Part shown: piece by piece, positions 1 through 9,579 of the stretch
Numbering within the stretch: position 1 is the first letter of the stretch
Layout: the number at the start of each line of letters is the position of its first letter
DNA from: Candidatus Micrarchaeota archaeon CG10_big_fil_rev_8_21_14_0_10_45_29
GTDB taxonomy: Archaea > Micrarchaeota > Micrarchaeia > Anstonellales > Anstonellaceae
Assembly: GCA_002778455.1 (NCBI GenBank)
Contig: PFCD01000001.1
Span: 120,125-153,635 of the forward strand
DNA length: 33,511 nucleotides
Reading direction: 5' to 3'
Notes under the pieces: generated by a model
Database searches by the model: none
What the model was told of the DNA's origin: nothing
The model's input: only the letters and a program-made list of their open reading frames with translations
Position numbers and translations under genes: made by a program

Positions 1-1207
1 TTGCAAACCTTCCCAATGCCGGGAATTCGGAGAATTTCTCAACAACCACAGGCCTTAATGGCTTTATTTTCAGGATTGCGATGTCCCCTGTCTTGATAAA
101 GTCAGGGTTTTTCTCCATTGTCTGCCCGGTCTTTGGGTCCTTTTTCTCAAGGATTTCAACAACCGTGCATGCAATCTGCGCTGTGTGCAAGTGAAACACC
201 GGAGTGTATCCCTTTGCAATCGCAGTGGGGTGGTCAAGCACAACAACTTGTGCCTTGAATTCCTCTGCAACTGTGGGGGGCACATCCGCAGGCCCGATTA
301 CATTGCCTCTTTGCACATCCTTTTTGTCAACACCTTTGATGTTAAAGCCCACGTTGTCGCCAGGAATTGCTTCCTTTAGCTCTTTGTGGTGCATTTCAAT
401 TTTCTTCACATCCGTCTTTACGCCGGAAGGCATAATGCAAATATTCATGCCAGGCTTTAGCACTCCAGACTCTACTCGCCCCACAGGCACGGTTCCATGC
501 CCTGTGATTGTGAATACGTCCTGGATAGGCATTCTCAAAGGCTTGTCCTTTGGCTTTGCCGGCACCGTAAATTTGTCAAAGCATTCCAAAAGGGTCGGCC
601 CCTTATACCACGGGCTTTTCTCGCTTCTTGATGCGATGTTTCCCCCTGTAAACGCAGAATATGGCACGTATGGAATCTCATCCACCTTGTAGCCTACATT
701 TTTTAGCAATCCCTTAAGCTCGGCAACTACTGTGTTGTAAGCATCCTCTTTCCACTCAACCGCGTCCATTTTGTTAATTCCAATCACGAACTGGCTGATT
801 CCAAGCACTTTTGCCAAGAATGCATGCTCTTTTGTCTGCGCCTGCACTCCGTCCTTTGCAGAGCACACGATAACTGCGGCGTCCGCCTGGGACGCGCCTG
901 TAATCATGTTTTTCACAAAATCCCTGTGCCCCGGCGCGTCAATTATTGTAAAGTCATATTTGGCTGTGTTGAATTCCTTGTGTGACAAGTCAATTGTTAC
1001 TCCCCTCTCACGCTCCTCTTTGAGGGTGTCCATAGTGAATGCGAATTCAAATGTTGCTTTTCCAACTTTTTCTGCCTCCTCTTTTAGTTTTCGCAGCTGC
1101 TGCTCGCTGAGCGCGCCTGTCTCATACAGAATGCGCCCTACTGTGGTTGACTTTCCATGGTCAACATGCCCGATAAAAATCAGGTTCAAATGTTCTTTGC
1201 TTGCCAT
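1..1207 (-). CDS. tuf: Translation elongation factor EF-1alpha, C-terminus cut by window edge
   Basis: Reverse-strand reading from ATG at 1207 gives [27 protein letters not shown] (P-loop GHVDHGKST), open to the window edge; absent from ORF track because it is truncated. Confidence 0.95.
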   Translation of the reverse strand, partial: MASKEHLNLIFIGHVDHGKSTTVGRILYETGALSEQQLRKLKEEAEKVGKATFEFAFTMDTLKEERERGVTIDLSHKEFNTAKYDFTIIDAPGHRDFVKNMITGASQADAAVIVCSAKDGVQAQTKEHAFLAKVLGISQFVIGINKMDAVEWKEDAYNTVVAELKGLLKNVGYKVDEIPYVPYSAFTGGNIASRSEKSPWYKGPTLLECFDKFTVPAKPKDKPLRMPIQDVFTITGHGTVPVGRVESGVLKPGMNICIMPSGVKTDVKKIEMHHKELKEAIPGDNVGFNIKGVDKKDVQRGNVIGPADVPPTVAEEFKAQVVVLDHPTAIAKGYTPVFHLHTAQIACTVVEILEKKDPKTGQTMEKNPDFIKTGDIAILKIKPLRPVVVEKFSEFPALGRFA

Positions 1208-1476
1208 TTTATTGCACCTCTCAACTTTTTAAAAAATATTTTTAGCTTACCCAATAACGCATTTTGCGCACTTCAGATTAAGCCGAAGTAAAATAGTTTG
1301 GGCTGTTCTTATTTATAAACATATTGTCCCCGCAACTTTTCCGGCTTTTCTTATTTTACCCTGATTTTTCTGCACCTCATTATTCTCCTCTTTTTGCGCC
1401 TCTCCCGAACCATCAGAATTATTTTTTCTTCTTTTTGCCGTCCGCTTATTCTTACGAATAAGTCCGGCAAAAAAAT

Positions 1477-1947
1477 TCATTTCTTCTTTTTTTTGCCGTA
1501 ATTCCCCCTAGGCTTTGCAACTTTTAAATTCGGATAAACCTTTTGCAATATTTCGGGCGTGGGGTATGCGAAATACCCTACCTTCTCAATAACGCATCTT
1601 ACAAAGCAAAATTCTGCAACAGGATACTGCTCCGGCGCTTTGCATGCGGGGAGAAGCTGCTCCTTTAATTTCGGGCCTTTAATTTTTGCAAAAATTTCCG
1701 ACAATGATATCATATTTTTCCTTGCGCCCGCGCAATACTCTGCTGCAACTTCCTCAACTTTCTCCACATCCACCCCTGCGTATTCAAAAGAGCGCCCGTT
1801 AATTGTCTTTTGTATCTGCGAGAGAATTAATGAAACATCCTCATTTTTTACATGCTGGTCTACGAGAAGTTTTTTTACAGACACCCATTCCTTGTTTTTT
1901 GCGATAAACACTATTTGGTCCAATTCCATGTCAAACATAAATTCCAC
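1477..1947 (-). CDS. Conserved archaeal hypothetical protein (possibly DUF2666-like)
   Basis: 156-aa ORF with Lys-rich C-terminus; family assignment from memory only. Confidence 0.6.
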   Translation of the reverse strand: MEFMFDMELDQIVFIAKNKEWVSVKKLLVDQHVKNEDVSLILSQIQKTINGRSFEYAGVDVEKVEEVAAEYCAGARKNMISLSEIFAKIKGPKLKEQLLPACKAPEQYPVAEFCFVRCVIEKVGYFAYPTPEILQKVYPNLKVAKPRGNYGKKKKK

Positions 1948-2022
1948 CTTTCCTTTTGCAATTTTTTTGCTTAAAGTTTCCCCTCTCTTTGTGTTTATTA
2001 TTTTGCTTATATAAATAGGTTG

Positions 2023-2301
2023 CTATTGCAATTTTATTTTCATGGCGCAAAAATAAATTTCCGCCTTGTTTCTTTTTTTGCCTACCATGCTAAAGAGCGC
2101 AAACCCCTCATTCTTCTCAAAGTCGCTGTATTCTCCCACTTCATAATTATCTTTTATGCTTTGCGAAATTTCAATTTTTTGCGCATACTTCTCCTTAGCA
2201 AGCCGCTCGCACTCTGCCAGCGCATCCTCTTTTTTCAAATAAGCCCAAAGCGGGGTTATTATGTTAAACTCCTTTTCTATCACAAGATAAATTTCCTGCA
2301 T
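2023..2301 (-). CDS. Small hypothetical protein (MQEIYLVIEKEF...)
   Basis: ORF; likely ATG at 2301, shares 24-nt start region with the next upstream gene. Confidence 0.5.
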   Translation of the reverse strand: MQEIYLVIEKEFNIITPLWAYLKKEDALAECERLAKEKYAQKIEISQSIKDNYEVGEYSDFEKNEGFALFSMVGKKRNKAEIYFCAMKIKLQ

Positions 2302-2340
2302 ATATAACAACTCTTTATTTTATGTTTGATTTTTTCCCCG

Positions 2341-3075
2341 CTAACCCATTATGTCAACAATTACTTTTATTACCATCACAAGCGCTACCGAGACCATCGC
2401 TTTTCTGATAAACTCATTTCCGTGCTTTACTGCCAAATGCGAGCCAATCCACGCCCCGATAAAGCTTGAAACAAACATTGTCGCCAGTGCAAATGCCGAG
2501 ACGGTTGACGCCCCAATAAGAATCGCGGAGGAAACCAGCGTTTCCGGAATTGCGGCGGCAATGTCTGTGCTTCTTGCCTGCAAAAATGTTTTATTGAAAA
2601 AATACACAAGAACCAAAACCGCAAAAGTCGCCCCTGCCATCGCAAGCGCCCCGCTCCATACTCCCACAATAAGCATCAAGCCAAGCCCAATCCAGCTGAG
2701 CCTGTTTCCCTGCGCCGCTTTTGGCTTGGCTTTTCGGAGAAGGAAAAATATTCCCACCCCAATCCCTGCGATAATAACATACCTTAGGGTTTCCTCCGGG
2801 AGCCGTATCACCGCGCTTGCGCCAATAAACGAGCCAATTGCCATGGGAACCGCAATTATTGCGGCAAGCCGCCAGTCAATTCCTTTTGAGGCATGGTATT
2901 TTCTCAATGCCCCGAAAACAGTGCCCACATCAGACACCCTGTTCAGGGCAAGCACGTTAACCGGCGGAAGCCCGAAGGCAAGCATTATGGGAATCCCAAA
3001 GACGCCAGCGCCTCCGGAAATCGAGGTAACAATGCCCATTGCAAGCCCCAATATAAAAATCAAAACTTCCTGCAT
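2341..3075 (-). CDS. TauE/SafE (TSUP) family membrane transporter
   Basis: Multi-TM, N-terminal GLAMGIVTSISGGAGVFGIPIML typical of TSUP; likely ATG at 3075. Confidence 0.8.
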   Translation of the reverse strand: MQEVLIFILGLAMGIVTSISGGAGVFGIPIMLAFGLPPVNVLALNRVSDVGTVFGALRKYHASKGIDWRLAAIIAVPMAIGSFIGASAVIRLPEETLRYVIIAGIGVGIFFLLRKAKPKAAQGNRLSWIGLGLMLIVGVWSGALAMAGATFAVLVLVYFFNKTFLQARSTDIAAAIPETLVSSAILIGASTVSAFALATMFVSSFIGAWIGSHLAVKHGNEFIRKAMVSVALVMVIKVIVDIMG

Positions 3076-3090
3076 ATATAACAACTCTTT

Positions 3091-3175
3091 TTATGCAGGG
3101 GGAGGGTGCAGCCATTGCTTCGCAATGTCGCAGCTCAAACTTCTTCGAAGTTTGACCATTTGAACCCTTGCATTA
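3091..3175 (-). repeat. tRNA-Leu 3'-flanking hairpin element with duplicated tRNA tail
   Basis: TTATGCAGGGGG at 3091-3102 repeats 3173-3184; hairpins CATTGC-TTC-GCAATG (3113-3127) and CAAACTTC-TTC-GAAGTTTG (3136-3154). Confidence 0.75.
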
Positions 3176-3261
3176 TGCAGGGGGTGAGATTTGAACTCAC
3201 GAACTCGCTAGGAGACAGGGTCCTAAGCCCTGCGCATTTGACCAGACTTTGCTACCCCTGC
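3176..3261 (-). tRNA. tRNA-Leu (anticodon TAG)
   Basis: GCAGGGG/CCCCTGC acceptor, anticodon loop CTTAGGA, long variable arm, GTTCAAATC T-loop. Confidence 0.93.
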
Positions 3262-3373
3262 AAAAAGTTTATTGCCTCATGAGGTAAAAAACCTTTGCAA
3301 AAGAAAAACCCCTTCTTTTTGCAATAAAATATGTATGTGTTAGCATGAATAACAATATGTTTTTATACCCGCA

Positions 3374-4189
3374 TTGCCAAATACATGCATGCAAAAACAG
3401 ACAAACAAGGCGCGCTCAGTGCAGGTTTCCATACTAAGGGCAGACGGAAAGGCCTCTCTAATACTGAGGCGGGGCGAGTTAGTAAAATACCGCAAATTTG
3501 CGGGAAGCAAAAACCGGATTATACAAGGCACTGAGGAGGAAAAACTCAAAGCAGGCCTGCATTTTGCAAAAGCCGACCTTGAGCGCATGAGCGCAATCAG
3601 GGAAAAAGAGAGGCACAAGTTGGGCAAATCCCATTTCAGCCAAACCCGCCCTCTTCTTGAAGAATACTGCAAGTCAATATCTGAAAACTGCAAGAAAATG
3701 CAAAATACCCTCGAGCAGGTAAAAAAATCAAAAGTATTTGAAGAAAAATTCAAAACAGGGATGATGCACATGCACCAATTCTCTTCCATGGGCTTTTTGC
3801 ATTCCCTCTGGATATTCAACGCCCAAAACGCAGTCTCCCTCCTTGAAGAAACTGATTTTTCGGGAGAAAAGGGGGGAAAGAACCTGCAGTCCCTGGACGG
3901 GCTTGAAAAAAAGCTTTTCGGATTAATCGGCGAATCAAGAAAAATTTCTGAAAAAATTTCTTTTGGACAGGGCTTGGATCTTTATTTCTCATCCGACTTC
4001 CGGCTAAAGCAGTCCTTTTCCCAAAACCTTTCAATTGCCCTCAGATGTGCCTCCTCGCATCTGCAGCAAAAAGAAACAGAGGGGAAATTCTATGCATCCA
4101 AGCTGGCGGGAGCCGATCGGGCAATAAGATGGCTTGAGGCGGCAAAAAAATTAATAGAAAAAAGATTAACCCAGATTGAGGAAAAGTAA
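3374..4189 (+). CDS. Hypothetical helical protein
   Basis: 271-aa ORF, Lys/Glu-rich, no recognised motif. Confidence 0.6.
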   Translation: MPNTCMQKQTNKARSVQVSILRADGKASLILRRGELVKYRKFAGSKNRIIQGTEEEKLKAGLHFAKADLERMSAIREKERHKLGKSHFSQTRPLLEEYCKSISENCKKMQNTLEQVKKSKVFEEKFKTGMMHMHQFSSMGFLHSLWIFNAQNAVSLLEETDFSGEKGGKNLQSLDGLEKKLFGLIGESRKISEKISFGQGLDLYFSSDFRLKQSFSQNLSIALRCASSHLQQKETEGKFYASKLAGADRAIRWLEAAKKLIEKRLTQIEEK

Positions 4190-4202
4190 AAATAAAAAGA
4201 AA

Positions 4203-4355
4203 CTACTTCTTGGCGCGAATGTCCTTTCTCTTCGGCCTGAACGACTTGTAGCCGCATTTTCTGCAGTGCTTGGCTCCCTTCTTGTTGCGCGCTTTGCACT
4301 TCTTGCAAATCACTATCAATGATATTATTGCGTCGGCTTCTGCGAATTTTCCCAT
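4203..4355 (-). CDS. rpl40e: 50S ribosomal protein L40e
   Basis: Reverse frame: MGKFAEADAIISLIVICKKCKARNKKGAKHCRKCGYKSFRPKRKDIRAKK*, two CxxC; 50 aa, below ORF-track cutoff. Confidence 0.92.
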   Translation of the reverse strand: MGKFAEADAIISLIVICKKCKARNKKGAKHCRKCGYKSFRPKRKDIRAKK

Positions 4356-4451
4356 TTAATTGCACCTTACACTAATGTTAGTTTTACTGAAAACTAGTTT
4401 GAATGCCCACCTATATAAATATAGTGCCTGCAAAAACTATTTTGCATAAAT

Positions 4452-4523
4452 GCCCCTGTAGCTCAGCGGTAGAGCGTTCGCCTTGTAAGCGAAAGGTCAC
4501 GAGTTCAATCCTCGTCGGGGGCT
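4452..4523 (+). tRNA. tRNA-Thr (anticodon TGT)
   Basis: GCCCCTG/CGGGGGC acceptor, loop CTTGTAA, GTTCAATCC T-loop, discriminator T. Confidence 0.95.
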
Positions 4524-4618
4524 TAGATGCCTGTTCCAGATTATCAACAGGGAATAAACCATAATCCATACTACGACATTTATTAACATTTATTTCCATA
4601 ATATAAATTGTGATTAAA

Positions 4619-5167
4619 ATGGCAGATGCAACACAAATGAAAAAAGAGATTAAAGTTATCCCTCAAAATGATTTGGGGAAAAAAATCAACTCTTTAGCTT
4701 TTTACTCAAGGCAATTTGAAAAAGATTTTCCAAAAATTTTCAATTTGGGTTATCATGAATTTAGGGCAACACTTTCGGATGCAAAGCAGGATGGGCAACG
4801 TCTCAAATTCCTGCAAAACATTGACAGTATGCAATCAGAAATCACAAAGCTGCTTGAAACAGGCATCCCCGCAAACCCGCAGGCAAAGGGCATGCAATAT
4901 TCTGTAGGAATAAACCGCCACATAGGGGATGCTTTTTACAACTCAGTAATTCCTGGAGCCAACATCGTGGTCATGGTAAATTTGGCGGAAAATATTGCCA
5001 GCGTAATCCAATTCCCCGATAATTCAAAAAGAAACTATCTTATTGAAAACATGCACTATGCCCTTGGAGAATTGATGGCAGACATCGAAACCTACCCTGA
5101 GAAGTTTGTAACAGATGCTCAAAGCAAAATGCTGCCAAAGACGGTACCCCGAGCGGCAGGAGTTTGA
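4619..5167 (+). CDS. Hypothetical protein
   Basis: ORF from ATG 4619, MADATQMKKEIKVIPQND... Confidence 0.6.
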   Translation: MADATQMKKEIKVIPQNDLGKKINSLAFYSRQFEKDFPKIFNLGYHEFRATLSDAKQDGQRLKFLQNIDSMQSEITKLLETGIPANPQAKGMQYSVGINRHIGDAFYNSVIPGANIVVMVNLAENIASVIQFPDNSKRNYLIENMHYALGELMADIETYPEKFVTDAQSKMLPKTVPRAAGV

Positions 5168-5253
5168 GCCGAAAAATAATCAAATCCTGCCCGTTGTTAA
5201 GCCGTTAGCGCAATCCTTTTAAATTCCTTCTCAGTTTCCTTATCGGTAATAAA

Positions 5254-6426
5254 ATGCGCCGCATCCTGCTAATCCTATTAATAACCGCATCGCTTGCATT
5301 ATTCGGATGCATAGACAACACCCCAAAAACAGGGGGCAAAATACTTATTCCTGAACCGGAAGAAAAAGACAACACAACTCTGATGCCACTGCTTCCGGAG
5401 CCATGCACAGGATATGAAAACATCTTAAAAGCCGACGAGTGCTACCTTAATTTGGCGGCAGCAAGCCAAAATTTCTCAATATGCGATAAAATATACTCAA
5501 TTTCCACAAGAGATGATTGCCTTATTCCTTTCAGCAAAACAGACGCGTCATTATGCGGGCAGCTCTCCTCCCCTTCAAAGAAAAACGACTGCTATGAAAT
5601 TGCCGCCCTTACGCTTAACAGCACCGACTATTGCGTAAAAATATCAGATTCCAAGAGAAAGCAAAGCTGCCTTGAGAGCATCTCCCCTCCCTGCTCATTT
5701 GAGCCAAGCGAGGCAGATACCAACCTCTGCCTTGCAAACCTTAACAACGACTCCTCATTTTGCAGAAGCAATGAATGTGTTTTTGACATGGCAGTAAAAA
5801 ATTCCAATTTGGGCGCCTGCGAGCAAATCCCCCAAAACGAGAGGGCACTATACCTTGCATGCAAGGCATTGGTAGCAAACGACACAGGCATCTGCGAGCA
5901 ATTCAACCTCTCAATAGTTGCGGATTACTGCTACCAGATAGCCGCATACAAGGCAAACAACTCCGACTGGTGCTCTTTGGCAGAAGATGGCTCCCCATAC
6001 GCAAACTCATGCTATGCGCATTTTGCATATTTGCAGGGCTCGCCATTTCTTTGCAGGTATGCCTCTCCCGAAGTGGAGCGGGACAATTGCTATATGAATT
6101 ACTCAATTTCCACAGGCAACTACTCCGAATGCAAGAGAGTAATAAACAGCCTTCTTCGCAGCCAGTGCTATTTTGAAGTTGCATTTGACAACGGAGATTT
6201 GCGCTCATGCAACGCGCTTACCAGCGCGCGCACAAACTGCTACAACCTTGTGATAACCGGCACAGTGCCTATAAAAAGCATAGAATCCTGCCACGAGGTA
6301 ATGGACGTGCAGCCATGGCAATACAGGTGCTATATGCGCTTTGCCTCCGAGCAAAACAACCGCTCAATCTGCGACTTCATAACGGATGCAAAATACCGCG
6401 ATGACTGCAACTTCAAATTCTCCTAG
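5254..6426 (+). CDS. Cys-rich tandem-repeat lipoprotein
   Basis: Signal/lipobox LALFGC; about ten repeats of the type NxSxCxxI(x5-8)RDxCYxxxA. Confidence 0.75.
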   Translation: MRRILLILLITASLALFGCIDNTPKTGGKILIPEPEEKDNTTLMPLLPEPCTGYENILKADECYLNLAAASQNFSICDKIYSISTRDDCLIPFSKTDASLCGQLSSPSKKNDCYEIAALTLNSTDYCVKISDSKRKQSCLESISPPCSFEPSEADTNLCLANLNNDSSFCRSNECVFDMAVKNSNLGACEQIPQNERALYLACKALVANDTGICEQFNLSIVADYCYQIAAYKANNSDWCSLAEDGSPYANSCYAHFAYLQGSPFLCRYASPEVERDNCYMNYSISTGNYSECKRVINSLLRSQCYFEVAFDNGDLRSCNALTSARTNCYNLVITGTVPIKSIESCHEVMDVQPWQYRCYMRFASEQNNRSICDFITDAKYRDDCNFKFS

Positions 6427-6615
6427 CCGCCTTTTTTATAGCTGTCTGCTTTTCAGCCGCCGAAAAAATGCAGGCTTGCCAAAAAACGTTTTAGCACTAG
6501 TTTTTTCAGGTGAAAATATAATGTGTTTATAAATATTCTCATCATATTTTTTCTTAGCGACCAAAAATAAGAAAATTTTTCCAACGCTTGGCGGCGCGGG
6601 AAAAAAGTTGGGGGG

Positions 6616-6996
6616 ATGGGCATGAACAGGTTTGGTGAATTGGAACAAGTGCGGGTACCTGAGGTCATAGAAAACTATAGGCCTTCTTTTGAAAAAGTAA
6701 GCTCACCCTTAGCAGAGCAAAAGCTTGCGCAGCAGGTGCAAAAACCAGCATCCGAGCGCTTTAGCCAGATATTATATGAATTTCGCTCGGCGCGCCGCGA
6801 GCTTGAGGAGAGCATAGAACGCCTTGAGAGGCTTGCGCGCATAGGCATGATGGTAAACAAATTAAAGGCAAAGAATCAGGCGCGCCCCGGTGATGATTCC
6901 GGCTCCGGCAATTCAGGCTCGGATGATGATTCGGGCAAAGGGGGAGAGAAAACAATTATCTCCTCTTCCACAAAAAGAAAAAATAAGAAAGAATAA
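6616..6996 (+). CDS. Hypothetical protein with Asp/Ser/Gly-rich low-complexity C-terminus
   Basis: ORF, start 6616 or 6622. Confidence 0.5.
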   Translation: MGMNRFGELEQVRVPEVIENYRPSFEKVSSPLAEQKLAQQVQKPASERFSQILYEFRSARRELEESIERLERLARIGMMVNKLKAKNQARPGDDSGSGNSGSDDDSGKGGEKTIISSSTKRKNKKE

Positions 6997-7049
6997 AAAA
7001 TTCGGGGCATTTTTGCCCCGCATTCTCTTTTTAGTTTTATGCTGTTTTT

Positions 7050-7877
7050 CTAAAGGTTTTTTGGCATTATCCAGTAATATATTGCCCCTGCAACTATAAG
7101 CGCAAGTGCAACAAGCATATACATCTTGTCCCTTGCCTCATCCTCGGGGGATTTCTCCTCCTTTATTTTTGGCAGCGGCTCCTCTTTTATGTAAACGCTT
7201 TTTATCTGCTCGCTTACAACTTCTTTTGAGTCCATATTCTGCTCATCTGCAATTCCTGCTTCCTGCGTTTGCTCTGCCTGCGCCTTCTGCTCCTCAGTTA
7301 TTGTTTCCTCTGCAATCTCTTTTTGAGCATCCAAAACATCTGCCGCGCCCTCAGATACTGTTTCCTGCGCCTCTTCTATCACAAGTGTTGGCTCTGCTTC
7401 TTTCTGCTCTTCAATTATTGCCACCGGTGTTTCTTCCTCTATGCTAGAAGTTTTTGGCAAATATGTTTCAGGCGCAACCTGCCCCTCTTCCGCGCTTTTT
7501 ACGGCCGCGGGAGCCGCAGGCGCACTCGTCTTCTCCCCTGTCCTTTGCTTGTAAATAGGATTCTCAACATATGCAATCGGATTCACGCCGTATGCGTCAA
7601 ACGGGCTTCCTGAAATAAAATACAAATCCCCCACAAGGGAACTCTCGCTCTTCTTTATGCACGTTGTTTTTGCAACATTTGGCACCATCCCTTCCGGGCA
7701 TCCGCACATGTCAATATTGTTTTCCAAATTAAGCCCCACCGTGCAATATTTGGGCTTTTCATAAGCGCATTTGCCGGCGGGCGTTCCGTCTATGCATGTA
7801 TTTGCATCATGCTGGGCAAAGGCAAATCCGCCCAAGATTACAAAAGAAAATATTATGGCAAAGAAGAGGTTTTTCAT
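7050..7877 (-). CDS. Secreted Cys-rich protein with C-terminal TM anchor
   Basis: Signal peptide MKNLFFAIIFSFVILGGFAFA, CIDGTPAGKCAYEKPKYC...CGCPEG module, Glu/Ala linker, terminal TM. Confidence 0.75.
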   Translation of the reverse strand: MKNLFFAIIFSFVILGGFAFAQHDANTCIDGTPAGKCAYEKPKYCTVGLNLENNIDMCGCPEGMVPNVAKTTCIKKSESSLVGDLYFISGSPFDAYGVNPIAYVENPIYKQRTGEKTSAPAAPAAVKSAEEGQVAPETYLPKTSSIEEETPVAIIEEQKEAEPTLVIEEAQETVSEGAADVLDAQKEIAEETITEEQKAQAEQTQEAGIADEQNMDSKEVVSEQIKSVYIKEEPLPKIKEEKSPEDEARDKMYMLVALALIVAGAIYYWIMPKNL

Positions 7878-8141
7878 ATATATCACGCACTCTCTTTGCG
7901 CTAATGAAAATAATAAAGGTTTGCGGGGAAAAGGGCTTATAACTCTTCGCCTCAACCCGGGTTTGAGAGAAAAACGCCGGTGGCGGAGTCTAACCTTTTG
8001 AACCGTTGGCACAACTAGCGAGCAGGCTTGATAATGGAGTTGTTTATGAAAATAGTATCTCTAACTTTGGGAGAACGTGATTTTGGGTGAGCGTAAGCCT
8101 TTTCACGTTCGTGGATTTGAGTTAAGTTAAAAGGCTTCGAA

Positions 8142-8216
8142 CGCCTCAGATCGGATTTGAACCGATGACCTACTGGTTAACAGCCAGTCGCTCTAACCAA
8201 GCTGAGCTACTGAGGC
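8142..8216 (-). tRNA. tRNA-Asn (anticodon GTT)
   Basis: GCCTCAG/CTGAGGC acceptor, loop CTGTTAA, GGTTCAAATCC T-loop. Confidence 0.95.
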
Positions 8217-8329
8217 ATAAGCTAGATGCTTAACAGGTTAAACTTAGATAAACTAATATTTAAATGCCATGTGCCTACCCCTCGCAAGAAGCATTTGCCT
8301 TATAAACAATATTTTTCATAATTTTAGCT

Positions 8330-9574
8330 ATGGCAATAGAAGAGGCAGTGGTATTGGCGGCAGGCGAGGGAAAGCGGCTTCGCCCCCTAACATATACTCG
8401 CCCAAAATGCATGATAAATTTGGCAGGAAAGCCTATTTTGCACCATGTGCTCGACGCTTTGCGCGATGCCGGCGCAAAAAAGGCATTTGTAATAGTAAAA
8501 TACAAAGAAGATGTTGTAAAAGAATATTTCAAAAACAAAAAGCTCGGCATAAATATAAAATTCATAACTCAGGGGGAAAAATACGGCACCGCCGCCGCAT
8601 TTGCAGAAGCCAAAAAGCAAGTTACCTCAACATTTTTCGCCGTTGCGGGAGACGTGATAACAACCCCTGCCGCCCTCAAGCAATTGGCGCAGGGGCATGA
8701 GGGAAAAATATCCGCCCTTTTAACAGAGGTGCAAAACCCGCAAGGATACGGAATAGCCTCAATAAAAAACGGATTTATCCACTCATTTGAGGAAAAGCCC
8801 AAAGCCCCCCCAAAAACCGGATTTGTAAACTGCTCTCTCTACATTATGGAGCCGTCCATTTTCAGCGCATTAAACGAGGTGCCCCGCTCAACCCGCGGCG
8901 AATACGAAATGACGGATGTGCTAAAAAAAGAAAAAGTAAAGGCAATAAAAACTTCAGAATACTGGCTTGACATGGGAATGCCTTGGCAATTATTCAACGC
9001 AAACGAATTTCTTCTCTCAAAGCTAAATGAGAAAAAGGGAAAAATAGAAAATTGCACCATAAAGGGGAAACTAATAATGGAGGAGGGCGCGAAAATAATA
9101 AACTCTTACGTGGAGGGGGTAGTATACATAGGAAAAAACAGCACTATCGGCCCGCACGCATACATTAGGGGCACAACCGCGATAGGGGATAACTGCTCAA
9201 TAGGGGATTCTACAACAGTGAAAAATTCCATAATATTTGACAACGTGAACGCAAAGCACCTTGCATACATAGGCGACTCAATAATAGGTGAGGGGTGCAA
9301 CTTCGGAGCCGCGGCGCAAATAGCAAATTACCGCTTTGATGAGAATTCCATAAAAGCAAAAGTAAATGAAGTGGTGATAGACACCCAGAGAAAAAAGCTT
9401 GGCGCCATAATAGGCGACAAAGTGAAAATGGGCGTCCTCTCCTCAGTAATGCCGGGGCGGATGATAGGGGACAACTGCTGGATTGGCGCGGGTGTAATAG
9501 TAAGTGAGAATGTCGAGCGCTCAACTCATTTGCAGCTAAAGCAGGATTTGAAAAAAGGAAAAGTAAAGGGCTGA
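8330..9574 (+). CDS. Bifunctional sugar-1-phosphate nucleotidylyltransferase/hexapeptide acyltransferase, GlmU-like
   Basis: AVVLAAGEGKRLRPLTYTRPKCMINLAGKPI plus C-terminal left-handed beta-helix hexapeptides. Confidence 0.88.
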   Translation: MAIEEAVVLAAGEGKRLRPLTYTRPKCMINLAGKPILHHVLDALRDAGAKKAFVIVKYKEDVVKEYFKNKKLGINIKFITQGEKYGTAAAFAEAKKQVTSTFFAVAGDVITTPAALKQLAQGHEGKISALLTEVQNPQGYGIASIKNGFIHSFEEKPKAPPKTGFVNCSLYIMEPSIFSALNEVPRSTRGEYEMTDVLKKEKVKAIKTSEYWLDMGMPWQLFNANEFLLSKLNEKKGKIENCTIKGKLIMEEGAKIINSYVEGVVYIGKNSTIGPHAYIRGTTAIGDNCSIGDSTTVKNSIIFDNVNAKHLAYIGDSIIGEGCNFGAAAQIANYRFDENSIKAKVNEVVIDTQRKKLGAIIGDKVKMGVLSSVMPGRMIGDNCWIGAGVIVSENVERSTHLQLKQDLKKGKVKG

Positions 9575-9579
9575 ATTTT

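Noticed and set aside
204-692. 162-aa + strand ORF
   Set aside because: Antisense shadow of EF-1alpha with no recognisable motif.
2351-3163. 270-aa + strand ORF
   Set aside because: Antisense to the clear TauE/SafE membrane gene; composition is a mirror of hydrophobic codons.
4090-4365. 91-aa minus ORF
   Set aside because: Out of frame with the convincing L40e reading (4203..4355).
4411-4599. 62-aa minus ORF over tRNA-Thr
   Set aside because: Common spurious ORF antisense to a tRNA gene (PPTRIELVTFRLQGERST-type).
7977-8035. tRNA-Ser-like fragment CGCCGGTGGCGGAGTCTAACC
   Set aside because: No anticodon arm or matching acceptor found; could be a coincidence or remnant, too weak to call.
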